From Chryseobacterium defluvii (GTDB lineage: Bacteria > Bacteroidota > Bacteroidia > Flavobacteriales > Weeksellaceae): a DNA stretch of 64,000 bases. The notes below the pieces were generated by a model. The model saw only the letters and a program-made list of their open reading frames with translations, was not told the DNA's origin and searched no databases. The position numbers and the translations under genes were made by a program. The stretch is taken from NCBI RefSeq assembly GCF_014204415.1, contig NZ_JACHLE010000002.1, forward strand, positions 496,001 through 560,000, in the 5' to 3' direction. Below are positions 9,049 through 17,079 of the stretch, piece by piece; the stretch's first letter is position 1, and each line of letters starts with the position of its first letter.

Positions 9049-9477
9049 TTAATAGTGTTCTTTGTTTGCAATTCTCTTTTGCAGTTCCTGAAATTTCCGG
9101 ATCCTGAAAGGCTCATTACCACCTGTTATTTCCCTTTCAATACGGTCAAAAAGATTTCTTCCGAAATGAGGTTCAAAAAATACATAAAGGCTGTGGAAAT
9201 CACCTGTCTTCACAAATACTCCCACCCGATAATCCAGTTCATCTCCCTCCATAAACTGAGCCTGGTGCACCCAGATCGAGGTAATCTCCTGAAACGGGAT
9301 CTCTGTAGTTTTACTCTTTCCTTTATTGACGATCTTCTTCTTTTCAAAATCAAAAGTGATGGTTTCATGAAGTTTATAGTCTCCGAACAGGAATCCCAAT
9401 CCTAAAAATCCCGGGTCTTTCAGGTACTTCTGGATCTCAATTTTCTTATTCTCCGTGTTTATTATTTGTCTGTACAT
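9049..9477 (-). CDS. hypothetical soluble protein in SPFH cluster
   Basis: Encodes 142 residues without signal peptide or TM helix. The sequence alternates short beta strands (HETITFDFEKKKIV, VGVFVKTGDFHSLYVFF), suggesting a small PH-like or beta-sandwich fold, but no motif is recognisable. It follows the SPFH protein gene by 46 nt and precedes the PEGA-like gene by 33 nt. Function unknown; it may be a cytosolic partner of the membrane proteins around it. Confidence 0.65.
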   Translation of the reverse strand: MYRQIINTENKKIEIQKYLKDPGFLGLGFLFGDYKLHETITFDFEKKKIVNKGKSKTTEIPFQEITSIWVHQAQFMEGDELDYRVGVFVKTGDFHSLYVFFEPHFGRNLFDRIEREITGGNEPFRIRKFQELQKRIANKEHY

Positions 9478-9523
9478 GATTTTGTTTTTATAGTATTTGA
9501 ATTTGTATGTCCTGGAAAAATAT

Positions 9524-11371
9524 TTAACCCTGGCTCATATCATCAAAGTTTCTTTTTTCCGGCTTTTTGGCTATTGATTTTTTCGCATCCACCTGTTCAA
9601 GAAGCTTTAGCCCGAGCAGCCCGCTGATGCCTCCGTTTGCAGTATCTCCACCGCCTCCGATGAGAACATCCGGCATTATTTTGACATTCTGGCTGGCTAT
9701 GGATTCCATTATTTTAAGTTGGGTAAAGTTATCATCTCCCATAGCATCCACCGATAGTTTGTAGGCTTCAGCATTGGACTTTCCTATGGCCAGTATTTTT
9801 TCGGCTTCTGCTTTACCGATCAGGGAGATCTGCTCAGAATTCGCTTTGGCAAGCAATCTTGTTTTTTCGGCCTCTCCATTCGCTTTTTTTACTGCCGCAG
9901 CCGCCACCCTTTCTGCAATGAGTACGCCCTGGTCTGCTGTTACGATCTCTTTCTGGATGTCTGCCACTGCGGTTTCTTTTTCAAGACTCTGTCGGGTTTC
10001 CTGAGCCAGTTTCTGCACTTCAAAGGTGGTTTTCTGCTCTTCTGCTATCTTTCTGTCAGTCAAGGTTTTCATCAGAGTTTCCGGCGGGACAATATCTCCG
10101 ATCAGGGTATCGACAGCGGAAACGTTATATTGCTCCAGAACATTGCTGATGTGCTCCCTCGCAGACTGCTGGCGTTCTTTACGGGTTCCGAGGAAGGCAA
10201 TGACATCACTGTCCTGTGCGGAATTCCTGAAATAGTTTCCGATGGTGGGTTCCAGCACCTGCCCTACAAGGTTGATCATGTTCCCGAAACGGGCGATCAC
10301 TTTCGGGGCTTCATTGGAGGGAATATGGATGATCTGGGAGACATCCAGGTTGAACGGGAACCCGTCCTTACTTCTTACGGTAATGGTTGAAAGGTTTTTA
10401 TCTAACTGGTGGGATTCGCTTCTTGCCGACGCCCAGTTCAGAACCAGGTTGGTGGTAGGTACCAGCTCTGTTTTCATAATGTAAGGATTGATGGGGTATT
10501 TTCCCGGGCCAAGTGCTTCTGCCCAAACGCCTTTATAGCCTTTTTCTACAATATTTCCATGTTTAAATTCTGCCCCGCTCAGGTCTTTTCCTTCTTCTCC
10601 CACATAGCTGATCACCACTCCTACGGAACCTATCGGAATCTCGGTCATTTTCACCATTTCAAGCAGTACAAACCACGGATTCAAGAAATAAGACCCGGCA
10701 AGGATTACCTGTTCCTGCAATCCTTTATATCCGCCTTTATTGAGAAATGCATCTACATCCTGAAATTTATTATGTTCTTCGATGATCTTTCCTGCGATCT
10801 GCCCTTCATCAAGGGGCTGCCCTTCCAGAGTAGTGATGATCCCTACCGCATTATCGGGAATTTGCATCATGTCTGTCAATGAGACATCAAAAAGCAATGT
10901 GTTGATCCTGTAGGATCCCGGGGCAATCACTGCGGTCTGCCTGCCTTTTCTGCCTCCGTTCTTCAAAAAAGCTTCTGCGTCCTGAAAGGAGTCGCATTCT
11001 ACTTTTCTTCCTAAGATCCTTCCTGTTTCCAGCTCCTTCCCGTCCTTTGCCAGGATAAGCCCTATCTTCCCGGTCGGGATAATGGTGAAGGGTTGAAAGT
11101 GGATGGAATACTGCCATATCCATTTCCAGAAATAGATTCCCGGAGCAAGGGTCTGGGCCTGAAAACCGGCCTCGCCGCTGGTAGCAATAATCCTTCCTTC
11201 GGGCAATTCCTGTTTCCCCAGTAATACAAATTTTTTGGTAACCAGCCCTATTTTATCTTCCGGGATGATTACCAGACCAAAAAAGACCCTTAAAATGAAT
11301 TTGTAAAAAATAAGACAAAAAAGGATGGAGATTCCTGGGATTAACCATACTGACTGTAAAATGTTTTCCAT
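9524..11371 (-). CDS. SPFH/Band 7 (flotillin-like) protein with four N-terminal repeats
   Basis: Encodes about 615 residues. A TM anchor (about 7-30) is followed by four repeated modules beginning IPEDKIGLV, IPTGKIGLI, IPDNAVGII and IPIGSVGVV, the second and third of which contain AFLKNGGRKG / AFLNKGGYKG and PGSYRIN / AGSYFLN. An SPFH/Band 7 domain follows (about 310-450) and then a long Ala/Glu/Lys coiled coil (about 430-550) typical of flotillins, ending in a Gly-rich segment (IGGGGDTANGGISGLLGLK). Flotillins form oligomeric membrane scaffolds. The ATG at 11371 was chosen over an upstream in-frame TTG. It heads a six-gene minus-strand cluster and is divergent from the 11473 gene. Confidence 0.85.
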   Translation of the reverse strand: MENILQSVWLIPGISILFCLIFYKFILRVFFGLVIIPEDKIGLVTKKFVLLGKQELPEGRIIATSGEAGFQAQTLAPGIYFWKWIWQYSIHFQPFTIIPTGKIGLILAKDGKELETGRILGRKVECDSFQDAEAFLKNGGRKGRQTAVIAPGSYRINTLLFDVSLTDMMQIPDNAVGIITTLEGQPLDEGQIAGKIIEEHNKFQDVDAFLNKGGYKGLQEQVILAGSYFLNPWFVLLEMVKMTEIPIGSVGVVISYVGEEGKDLSGAEFKHGNIVEKGYKGVWAEALGPGKYPINPYIMKTELVPTTNLVLNWASARSESHQLDKNLSTITVRSKDGFPFNLDVSQIIHIPSNEAPKVIARFGNMINLVGQVLEPTIGNYFRNSAQDSDVIAFLGTRKERQQSAREHISNVLEQYNVSAVDTLIGDIVPPETLMKTLTDRKIAEEQKTTFEVQKLAQETRQSLEKETAVADIQKEIVTADQGVLIAERVAAAAVKKANGEAEKTRLLAKANSEQISLIGKAEAEKILAIGKSNAEAYKLSVDAMGDDNFTQLKIMESIASQNVKIMPDVLIGGGGDTANGGISGLLGLKLLEQVDAKKSIAKKPEKRNFDDMSQG

Positions 11372-11472
11372 GATGTTTATGTTTTTGTTTGTATTCAAAT
11401 GTCTTTTGATTTTAAAATATAAAAGTCTTGTAAAAATCTTTTTTGGTTTTAAAAAAATCTTAAATTGGTCTT

Positions 11473-12366
11473 ATGAAAAAAGAAGATATTCTGCACCTGG
11501 AAAAGCTCATGAATTTCCTGAGCCTCCATTTTCTGAAAAAAAATCATTGGGAAGACGTAACCAAGACCGAATGGTCTTATATTGTCGCAGAAATTAATGA
11601 CCTCATCCTTAGTGATAAGGAGGAAAAGAACATTAAAAAAGAAGCAGATCTTCTGGGTTCAAATTACCTCTATGAGCATTTGATTATCAACAAATTAAAG
11701 AAATATCAATATAACGAAAGTGCAACCCTGAGCAAACCAAATCTTGCAAAATTAAGCCTTATTGTAAAGGTGCTTGGGTATTCCAATTATATCGATTTTA
11801 TTAACTCTCATACCGGGGTTTTCAATTTTAATGACCTAAGAATTGACATGAATGTAAAGCAAAATACCGCACTTTTAGACCATTTGACGGGGTGCTGGTA
11901 TTCTTATAACAGAAATCTGCCGGATAATCCTTTAGAGGCGAAGGATAACCGCGTCTGGCGTTCTGCCATGGAAATTTATAAGTCTGAAACTTCGGGGGAA
12001 TATTATATTGAAAGGAGCGGCGGAGACCAGCACAAGTATTTCGGAAAGGTAACGGCGTATTCAGACTATGTTTTTATTATAATGAACAGCAATACCTTCA
12101 TCCGACAGAGGCATTTTATTTCAAGGATAAAAGATATCAAGGAAAAACTTAAAAATCCAGAGTATAAGCTCCATGAGTTACATTTTATAAGTACGTGTAT
12201 CAGTTTCAATCAGGAGCCTATTGCCCTGTTTGAGATATTTCAGAAGGCGGACAGGAGAAATTTTATTCCGGATTCCATCAGCTTTCCGATTGACAGTGAT
12301 GAGGTCCCGCCGTCTATTGTAAAACAGCTTGAAGATACGGAAGCCAACAGGATCGATTATAAATAG
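11473..12366 (+). CDS. hypothetical protein, unrecognised family
   Basis: Encodes 297 residues, apparently cytosolic, with no signal peptide. The first 110 residues are helical and charged. The region after residue 135 contains LLDHLTGCWYSYNRNLP and is beta-rich (EYYIERSGGDQHKYFGKV), suggesting an effector-like or sensor domain. No catalytic motif is visible. It is transcribed divergently from the SPFH cluster with a 101-nt intergenic region, so it might be a regulator or partner of that cluster, but this is position-based inference only. Confidence 0.6.
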   Translation: MKKEDILHLEKLMNFLSLHFLKKNHWEDVTKTEWSYIVAEINDLILSDKEEKNIKKEADLLGSNYLYEHLIINKLKKYQYNESATLSKPNLAKLSLIVKVLGYSNYIDFINSHTGVFNFNDLRIDMNVKQNTALLDHLTGCWYSYNRNLPDNPLEAKDNRVWRSAMEIYKSETSGEYYIERSGGDQHKYFGKVTAYSDYVFIIMNSNTFIRQRHFISRIKDIKEKLKNPEYKLHELHFISTCISFNQEPIALFEIFQKADRRNFIPDSISFPIDSDEVPPSIVKQLEDTEANRIDYK

Positions 12367-12415
12367 GTGCAATCCAGTCTAATTTCTATCAGCAAACACA
12401 ATAATGGCTATTTAA

Positions 12416-13159
12416 TCAACTGATTAACCAATCTTTAAAATCTTTAACGCGGTCTCTGCTCACGGTAATCTCTTCCTGAGGCTGAAATTCAAGATCGACC
12501 TTGTAGTAAGGTGAAGTGTGGATATTTTTGATATGATCTGCATGGATAATAAACTGCCGGTTTACCCGGAAGAACTTCTTCTCATCCAGCACTTCTTCCA
12601 GTTCGTCCAAAGTAAAGTCCGAAGGATAAGTCCTCTCACTGGTCTGCAGATATACAATTTTATTTTCACTGAAGAAGCAGCTTACTTCATGGGTCTGAAC
12701 GATTTTTAAGTTATATCCTATTTTCACCAAAACCCTGGAAAGTGTAGTCTTCTCCTTTTTAATTAATTCTTTGATTTCCTGTGAACTAACAGAATTTCCG
12801 GAAGGGATAAATGATTTGAATTTTTCAATCGCTCCCGCCAGGTCTTCTTCCAGAATAGGTTTCAATAAGTAGTCGATACTATTCAATTTGAATGCTTTCA
12901 AAGTATACTGATCAAAAGCAGTAGTATAAATAATAAAGCCTTTGGTAGGAATTTTTTCAAAAATATCGAATGAAAGCCCGTCACCCAGAACAATATCCGA
13001 AAAGATGAGCTGAGGATGCTCATTCTCTGAAAACCATTTCACTCCGTCTTCCACAGATTCTATATTGGCAACAATCTGTATTTCAGGAAATAAACTCAAC
13101 ATTCTTTCCAGTTTTCTTGAAGCGGGTTTTTCATCTTCAATAATGACGGTTTTGATCAT
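12416..13159 (-). CDS. LytTR family response regulator transcription factor
   Basis: Encodes 247 residues. An N-terminal receiver domain has IIEDEKPA acidic residues, the phosphoacceptor Asp in LIFSDIVLGDGLSFD (about residue 57) and the conserved Lys in YLLKPI (about 107). A C-terminal LytTR DNA-binding domain (about 145-247) contains FFRVNRQFIIH and ITVSRDRV. The ATG at 13159 was chosen because the frame upstream is unrelated and lacks receiver sequence. It lies about 60 nt downstream of a 2TM gene and near the LytS-type kinase at 14.8-16.2 kb, its probable partner. Three LytTR-box-like direct repeats in neighbouring promoters are likely targets. Confidence 0.93.
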   Translation of the reverse strand: MIKTVIIEDEKPASRKLERMLSLFPEIQIVANIESVEDGVKWFSENEHPQLIFSDIVLGDGLSFDIFEKIPTKGFIIYTTAFDQYTLKAFKLNSIDYLLKPILEEDLAGAIEKFKSFIPSGNSVSSQEIKELIKKEKTTLSRVLVKIGYNLKIVQTHEVSCFFSENKIVYLQTSERTYPSDFTLDELEEVLDEKKFFRVNRQFIIHADHIKNIHTSPYYKVDLEFQPQEEITVSRDRVKDFKDWLIS

Positions 13160-13217
13160 GATTTTTCGTTTTTTTGAATATTCCGGGCTAAAATTAGTCA
13201 AAAACAGCCGGTTTCTG

Positions 13218-13511
13218 TTAAAAATTGACCGGTTTTTTACCTTCTTCTTTCTCCATGAGTTCCCTGATCTTTCTTTCTTCCCATTCTTTTCCGATTCCGA
13301 AGACATTCAATGCATGCACCGCAAGTCCTATTCCCCAACCTAACATAGGCCAGTAAAACCATAAATGATCAGCAGATGTTATAAGGTTAAGCACCAATAG
13401 AAAAGGGATGACCAGACAGTAAGATGTAAGGTTTCCATAAAATCCTTTTAATTCTTTAACTCTTTTTGATGCTTTTCTGTAGGCCGTTGTCTCTTTGTTA
13501 TACGTTTCCAT
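13218..13511 (-). CDS. 2TM domain-containing protein
   Basis: Encodes 97 residues: a charged N-terminus with YRKASKRVKELKGFYGNL, two hydrophobic helices (about 31-46 and 52-72, including LWFYWPMLGWGIGLAVHALN), and a basic/acidic C-terminal helix GKEWEERKIRELMEKEE. This is the 2TM domain, frequent beside LytS/LytTR systems in Bacteroidetes. It is strikingly similar to the C-terminal domain of the kinase at 14846-16162. It precedes the response regulator gene and has its own candidate LytTR-box promoter. Molecular role unknown; possibly an accessory membrane partner. Confidence 0.85.
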   Translation of the reverse strand: METYNKETTAYRKASKRVKELKGFYGNLTSYCLVIPFLLVLNLITSADHLWFYWPMLGWGIGLAVHALNVFGIGKEWEERKIRELMEKEEGKKPVNF

Positions 13512-13553
13512 AATGATTTGCTTTAAAATTGAATTTTGCTTGTTTTCTTAGGT

Positions 13554-13630
13554 CAAATTTATGCTGAAAAACATCTTCAGATCAACTTTATCTTACTGAG
13601 CGGTAAAATATGATTCCTAAATGGTAAAAA
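13554..13630 (-). promoter_or_regulatory. promoter with LytTR-box-like direct repeat (2TM-response regulator operon)
   Basis: On the minus strand, the 9-mers ACCATTTAG (13625-13617) and ACCGCTCAG (13604-13596) are separated by 12 bp, the spacing of LytTR-family operators. A -7 box TAAATTTG (13561-13554) lies 34 nt downstream, 43 nt before the ATG at 13511. The same layout recurs at 16.2 and 19.4 kb. Confidence 0.65.
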
Positions 13631-13975
13631 TCTGCGCTTATCTGAATTTAGATTTTTTATCGCATTACTTTTAGTAATAAACTTATTAAAAATGCTTCCT
13701 TGAAGATGTAAAAGTTTAAGACACTTTAGTTTTTTAAGTTTATAATAAGTGGGTATAGTAGAATACTTTAGATTTCTAGTTTATGTGAATTTTAAAATCG
13801 TCAGTTCTCTTGTGTATAAGTAGCGAAAGTGCCAATAAACTTTTGTGCATTTTGTAGTGAAAAGGTAATATTGCATTTTGGCCATTTCAGGCAGTGCTTT
13901 ATTTAATTGTTGAGATTCTTTCAGAATGACAAAGATTACTGTATCATCAGGCATTTCCGCTTTTTTGCCTTTTTG
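13631..13975. other. non-coding stretch between the ICMT-like gene and the 2TM gene promoter
   Basis: No convincing ORF, RNA gene or terminator was seen in these 345 bases. They are AT-rich and contain one short interspersed repeat copy near 13909-13934. Confidence 0.5.
13909..13934. repeat. interspersed GAATGAC repeat, copy 1
   Basis: Reads TGTTGAGATTCTTTCAGAAT followed by GACAAA. It is nearly identical to the right half of the element at 51283-51335 and shares its CAGAATGAC core with 19432-19460. Confidence 0.5.
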
Positions 13976-14533
13976 CTAATAAATAAACGGGACCAGTTTC
14001 TTTGTGGTCTTCCTGTATTGGATATACTCATCCCCGAATTGTTCCACAAGAGCTTGTTCCTCGATTCTGATCCTATAGCTGAATGCCAGGAAAGGAGGAA
14101 TAAAAGCTATAATAAGAGAAATCCAGTTATTCAGAAACAATCCAAGGCCAAGAAACGTTAATAAAGAAAATGCATAAGAAGGGTGTCTTATATATTTATA
14201 AAATCCTTCTTTTTTAATTTTATGGTCTGTTTTTATAGAAACATCTACCGTAAAGTATTTTCCCAGGGACCATATGATGATCAGCCTGAAGATAATACCG
14301 AGGAGAATCAGTGACTCGCCAATAATCAGGATCATGGGATTATCCGTGACCGGAAGTTTAATAGTATAAGATATTGTAACTGCTGCAGCCACAGATATCA
14401 TAATAACCATCCATAATATACCTAGCGTAGATCTGTCTTTCTTCTGATCTTTGTCTTCTGATTTCAGTTTTTGCCTGTAAATGATCTCTGTGAGAAACCA
14501 TACTGCCATAGAAATGTAAAAGATTGTCCCCAT
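13976..14533 (-). CDS. isoprenylcysteine carboxyl methyltransferase family membrane protein
   Basis: Encodes 185 residues with four or five TM helices. The ICMT/PEMT signature is clear: KKEGFYKYIRHPSYAFSLL (about 108-126) followed by a C-terminal IRIEEQALVEQFGDEYIQYR, in which the RHP and EE elements bind S-adenosylmethionine and the acceptor. In bacteria such proteins methylate small or lipid substrates, and most are uncharacterised. Its ATG is one base after the stop of the 2TM gene (TAGTATG), so the two are translationally linked and lie downstream of the LytS-2TM kinase in the same operon. Confidence 0.85.
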   Translation of the reverse strand: MGTIFYISMAVWFLTEIIYRQKLKSEDKDQKKDRSTLGILWMVIMISVAAAVTISYTIKLPVTDNPMILIIGESLILLGIIFRLIIIWSLGKYFTVDVSIKTDHKIKKEGFYKYIRHPSYAFSLLTFLGLGLFLNNWISLIIAFIPPFLAFSYRIRIEEQALVEQFGDEYIQYRKTTKKLVPFIY

Positions 14534-14534
14534 A

Positions 14535-14834
14535 CTACTTGTCCTTATCCATCAGTTCTTTTATTTTCCTTTTCTCCCATTTGCTTCCCAATAAAAATCC
14601 GGGTAAAAAAACAGTCATCGCATACCCTACAAGACCAATTCCCCAGAAAAAAGGAACCAGAAAATATTTAAAATGCCAGATGCTTTCGCCGGGTTGCAGG
14701 CTCCTGTAGTTCATGTATAAAATAAATGCATTGACGGCAAAATAAATGAATACAGACATATAAAAGTTCTTTAATTTCTTCACTTTTTTCTCTGCTTCTA
14801 AGTAGCGGATATCATTATCATCCATATTTTCCAT
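14535..14834 (-). CDS. 2TM domain-containing protein
   Basis: Encodes 99 residues: a charged N-terminal helix (YLEAEKKVKKLKNFYMSV), two hydrophobic helices (about 28-43 and 58-80), and a C-terminal SKWEKRKIKELMDKDK. It has the same architecture as the 97-residue protein at 13.2 kb and the tail of the kinase, making three 2TM units in 3 kb. It starts 11 nt after the kinase gene stop and abuts the ICMT-like gene. Function unknown; possibly it dimerises with or modulates the kinase. Confidence 0.82.
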   Translation of the reverse strand: MENMDDNDIRYLEAEKKVKKLKNFYMSVFIYFAVNAFILYMNYRSLQPGESIWHFKYFLVPFFWGIGLVGYAMTVFLPGFLLGSKWEKRKIKELMDKDK

Positions 14835-14845
14835 TGTAGTCGTTT

Positions 14846-16162
14846 TTATCGTTTGTTTTCTTTTTCCAGAATTTCCCTGATCTTCTTATCTTCCCAATTC
14901 TTTCCTATGGCAAAAACACTCATTCCGTGAGCAGCAAGGCCTATTCCCCACCCCAGCATCGGAAAATAAAACCAAAGGTTTTTAGGTGAAGTAAGCAGGT
15001 TAATAATCACTAAGAACGGGATGACGATACAGTAAGAGATGAGATTGCTGTAAAAGCTTTTAATCTCTTTAACCCGTTTTTGCGCTTTTTTATATGAAGC
15101 ATCTGAGGTATCGGTTTTTGTATTGATAACGTTGGGCTTTTCTAAAAGGATTGGAAGCTTTACTTTAAAATAGTCTTCAGATTTTTCTATAAAAACATTT
15201 CGCCTGGTAAGCAACGAATAGCGCTGGACAATATTGGCCAAACCTATTCCTGCACTTTCTTTCATCTGTTCTCTTACCTGAAGGTTATTTTCGATACACA
15301 GGGTATCATTTTCAGAGAAAACCTTAATAACTAATGGTTTTGAGGAGGTGGCAAAATTATGCTTGATACAGTTTTCCAAGAGCAATTGTAATGAAAGTGG
15401 GACCACATATCTCCTGAAGTCTTCTTTTTTCACATCAAAAATAAAGTCTACGCTGTCTTCGAATCTTGTTTTTAATAGTTCACAGTATGTTTTGGCAAAC
15501 TCAAGCTCGTCTTCTACGGTTACCAGTTCTTTATCTTTCTGCTCCAATACATACCTGTAAATCTTTGACATTGAGGCTGTAAACTTCTGTGCCTGCCTTG
15601 GGTTTTCATCGATCAATGAGCTGAGGACATTCAGTGAATTGAACAGGAAATGTGGATCCAGCTGGTTTTTAAGGGTCTCAAACTGTGCATTGGCTGATTT
15701 TGCAATCAGCTTCTGTTCCACCACTTCTTTTTTGGAAGTCTTCTTGAGTTCTTCCATAAAGCTCTTTGCATGAAGAAAGGCAGATATCAGCAAAGCGATA
15801 TTGATCATGAACCAATTGATAAAATTGTATTTTCCGGAAAAAAACTCTGCCGTGGTTGCATTCCCCTGAAATACCACGAAATTCATATAGTTACAGAAAT
15901 ACACCAGAATAAAATTGATGATCAGGATGGAAACAATGCTTAGAATGGCCCTTTTCGTAGTGGCTTCGGACCAAGGGAATTTTTTATTCAGAACTTCGTT
16001 AATAAGTCCGTTTCCCGCCCCTAAGAGGAACGAATACATGGAAGAAATAAGCAGGGTGATCATGAAATTCCGCATGCTCTTCTCATCTGTAAAGAATAAG
16101 AAGAAAAACAAGGAGGTTCCTAGTGATATCCAAAGTAATATAAAAAAGCTTTTGCGTTTCAT
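14846..16162 (-). CDS. LytS-type sensor histidine kinase fused to a C-terminal 2TM domain
   Basis: Encodes 438 residues. Four predicted N-terminal TM helices lie within residues 5-130. A short coiled linker leads into a His_kinase (LytS/YehU) domain with the H-box QLDPHFLFNSLNVLSSLID (about 187-205), an N-box LLLENCIKHNFA (about 283) and the ATP-lid AGIGLANIVQRY. After a linker at about 345-360, a complete 2TM domain (about 360-438) follows, closely resembling the free 2TM protein at 13.2 kb. The kinase presumably phosphorylates the LytTR regulator at 12.4 kb. It leads an operon with a 2TM protein and an ICMT-like enzyme, behind its own LytTR-box-like promoter. Confidence 0.9.
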   Translation of the reverse strand: MKRKSFFILLWISLGTSLFFFLFFTDEKSMRNFMITLLISSMYSFLLGAGNGLINEVLNKKFPWSEATTKRAILSIVSILIINFILVYFCNYMNFVVFQGNATTAEFFSGKYNFINWFMINIALLISAFLHAKSFMEELKKTSKKEVVEQKLIAKSANAQFETLKNQLDPHFLFNSLNVLSSLIDENPRQAQKFTASMSKIYRYVLEQKDKELVTVEDELEFAKTYCELLKTRFEDSVDFIFDVKKEDFRRYVVPLSLQLLLENCIKHNFATSSKPLVIKVFSENDTLCIENNLQVREQMKESAGIGLANIVQRYSLLTRRNVFIEKSEDYFKVKLPILLEKPNVINTKTDTSDASYKKAQKRVKEIKSFYSNLISYCIVIPFLVIINLLTSPKNLWFYFPMLGWGIGLAAHGMSVFAIGKNWEDKKIREILEKENKR

Positions 16163-16179
16163 AGGCTGGTTTCCTAGTT

Positions 16180-16255
16180 CAAAATTAACCGATATTAAAG
16201 GTATTAAAAATTATTTCTTACCGAATGGTACGTTTCCGGTGCTGAGCTGTATGAA
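16180..16255 (-). promoter_or_regulatory. promoter with LytTR-box-like direct repeat (kinase operon)
   Basis: On the minus strand, ACAGCTCAG (16250-16242) and ACCATTCGG (16229-16221) are separated by 12 bp. A perfect -7 box TAATTTTG (16187-16180) lies 33 nt downstream and 17 nt before the kinase ATG at 16162. Confidence 0.65.
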
Positions 16256-16284
16256 AAAACCTTCCGTTATTGGGAAGGTTTTTG
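16253..16284 (-). terminator. intrinsic terminator after the TonB receptor/periplasmic protein operon
   Basis: Hairpin arms AAAACCTTCC and GGAAGGTTTT with a short loop, followed on the minus strand by a T-run. It separates the 16353-19305 operon from the kinase operon. Confidence 0.75.
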
Positions 16285-16352
16285 TTTTTTCGTTTTTTGA
16301 TAAAATTTTATTCTATCCTTTACTAAGTCGACCCTTTGGGGCTCATTATCTT

Positions 16353-16997
16353 TTATTTTAAGGGCTGGCTGATGAAATATTCAGCTTCTTCTTTTCCCCA
16401 AACCGGGTCTACTGATGTTTTCGGCTTGAAGGAATTAAACTTCTCCAAAGCCAGCTTAAACAGCTCCAACCCTTTTGTTTTGCTTCCGCCATACTGTTCC
16501 GGGGTGAAGTACATATCTTCCGCTTTGATCAGGGCCACCCTAGGGTTATCCGGATTTAATTTTTCTGCCACAGCAAGCTCTTCTGCCGCTTTTGCTCCGT
16601 CTGTCATATATCTCTGCATAGGGTTTACCATCATTTTTAAAGAATAGGCCATTTTTTTGAGTAAGTGGATCTCAGAGTTATTTTCAATCGTCTCCGCAGA
16701 AGCCAGATACTTCATAGCCTGGTCTGCAGGGATGTCCAGGTCTGCCGTTTTTCCGTCTCTCATCTGTATCCTTCCTTTCTGAATGAATGAGAATGCCACA
16801 TAATAAAGAGGCTGCCATTTATCTTTTTCTTTTTCGGCAATTCTCTGGAAATCGTTGGCCAGAGCCTGAAAGTCTTCCGGAGATTTGCAGGCCTCCAGTT
16901 TGGTGATTTTTTCTGTCATTGCTTTTTCATAGCCCGTCTGGGCAAAAGCCGTTACACTCAATACTACTAAAGCAAAGCTTAATAAATATTTCTTCAT
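16353..16997 (-). CDS. periplasmic TPR-like protein of unknown function
   Basis: Encodes 214 residues with a signal peptide (MKKYLLSFALVVLSVTAFAQ). The mature part is helical with tetratricopeptide-like spacing (WQPLYYVAFSFIQKG, AEELAVAEKLNPDNPRVALI) and ends VDPVWGKEEAEYFISQ. It starts 82 nt downstream of the TonB-dependent receptor gene with no promoter or terminator visible between, so it is likely in that operon and under the same LytTR-like control. It could be a periplasmic partner of the receptor. Confidence 0.75.
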   Translation of the reverse strand: MKKYLLSFALVVLSVTAFAQTGYEKAMTEKITKLEACKSPEDFQALANDFQRIAEKEKDKWQPLYYVAFSFIQKGRIQMRDGKTADLDIPADQAMKYLASAETIENNSEIHLLKKMAYSLKMMVNPMQRYMTDGAKAAEELAVAEKLNPDNPRVALIKAEDMYFTPEQYGGSKTKGLELFKLALEKFNSFKPKTSVDPVWGKEEAEYFISQPLK

Positions 16998-17079
16998 TAT
17001 TTCTAATTTTTTTGGTTTATAATTTATTTAAAATTGATTTTAATCAGAGGTGAAATTATTAAAAATTATTGATTACACA

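Noticed and set aside
10409..10882. 157-aa plus-strand ORF inside the SPFH gene
   Set aside because: Antisense to a well-supported coding region with clear domain structure; no recognisable product or promoter.
13160..13306. Longer start for the LytTR response regulator
   Set aside because: The 49 extra residues are unrelated to receiver domains, overlap the neighbouring 2TM coding end, and the ATG at 13159 matches the family start.
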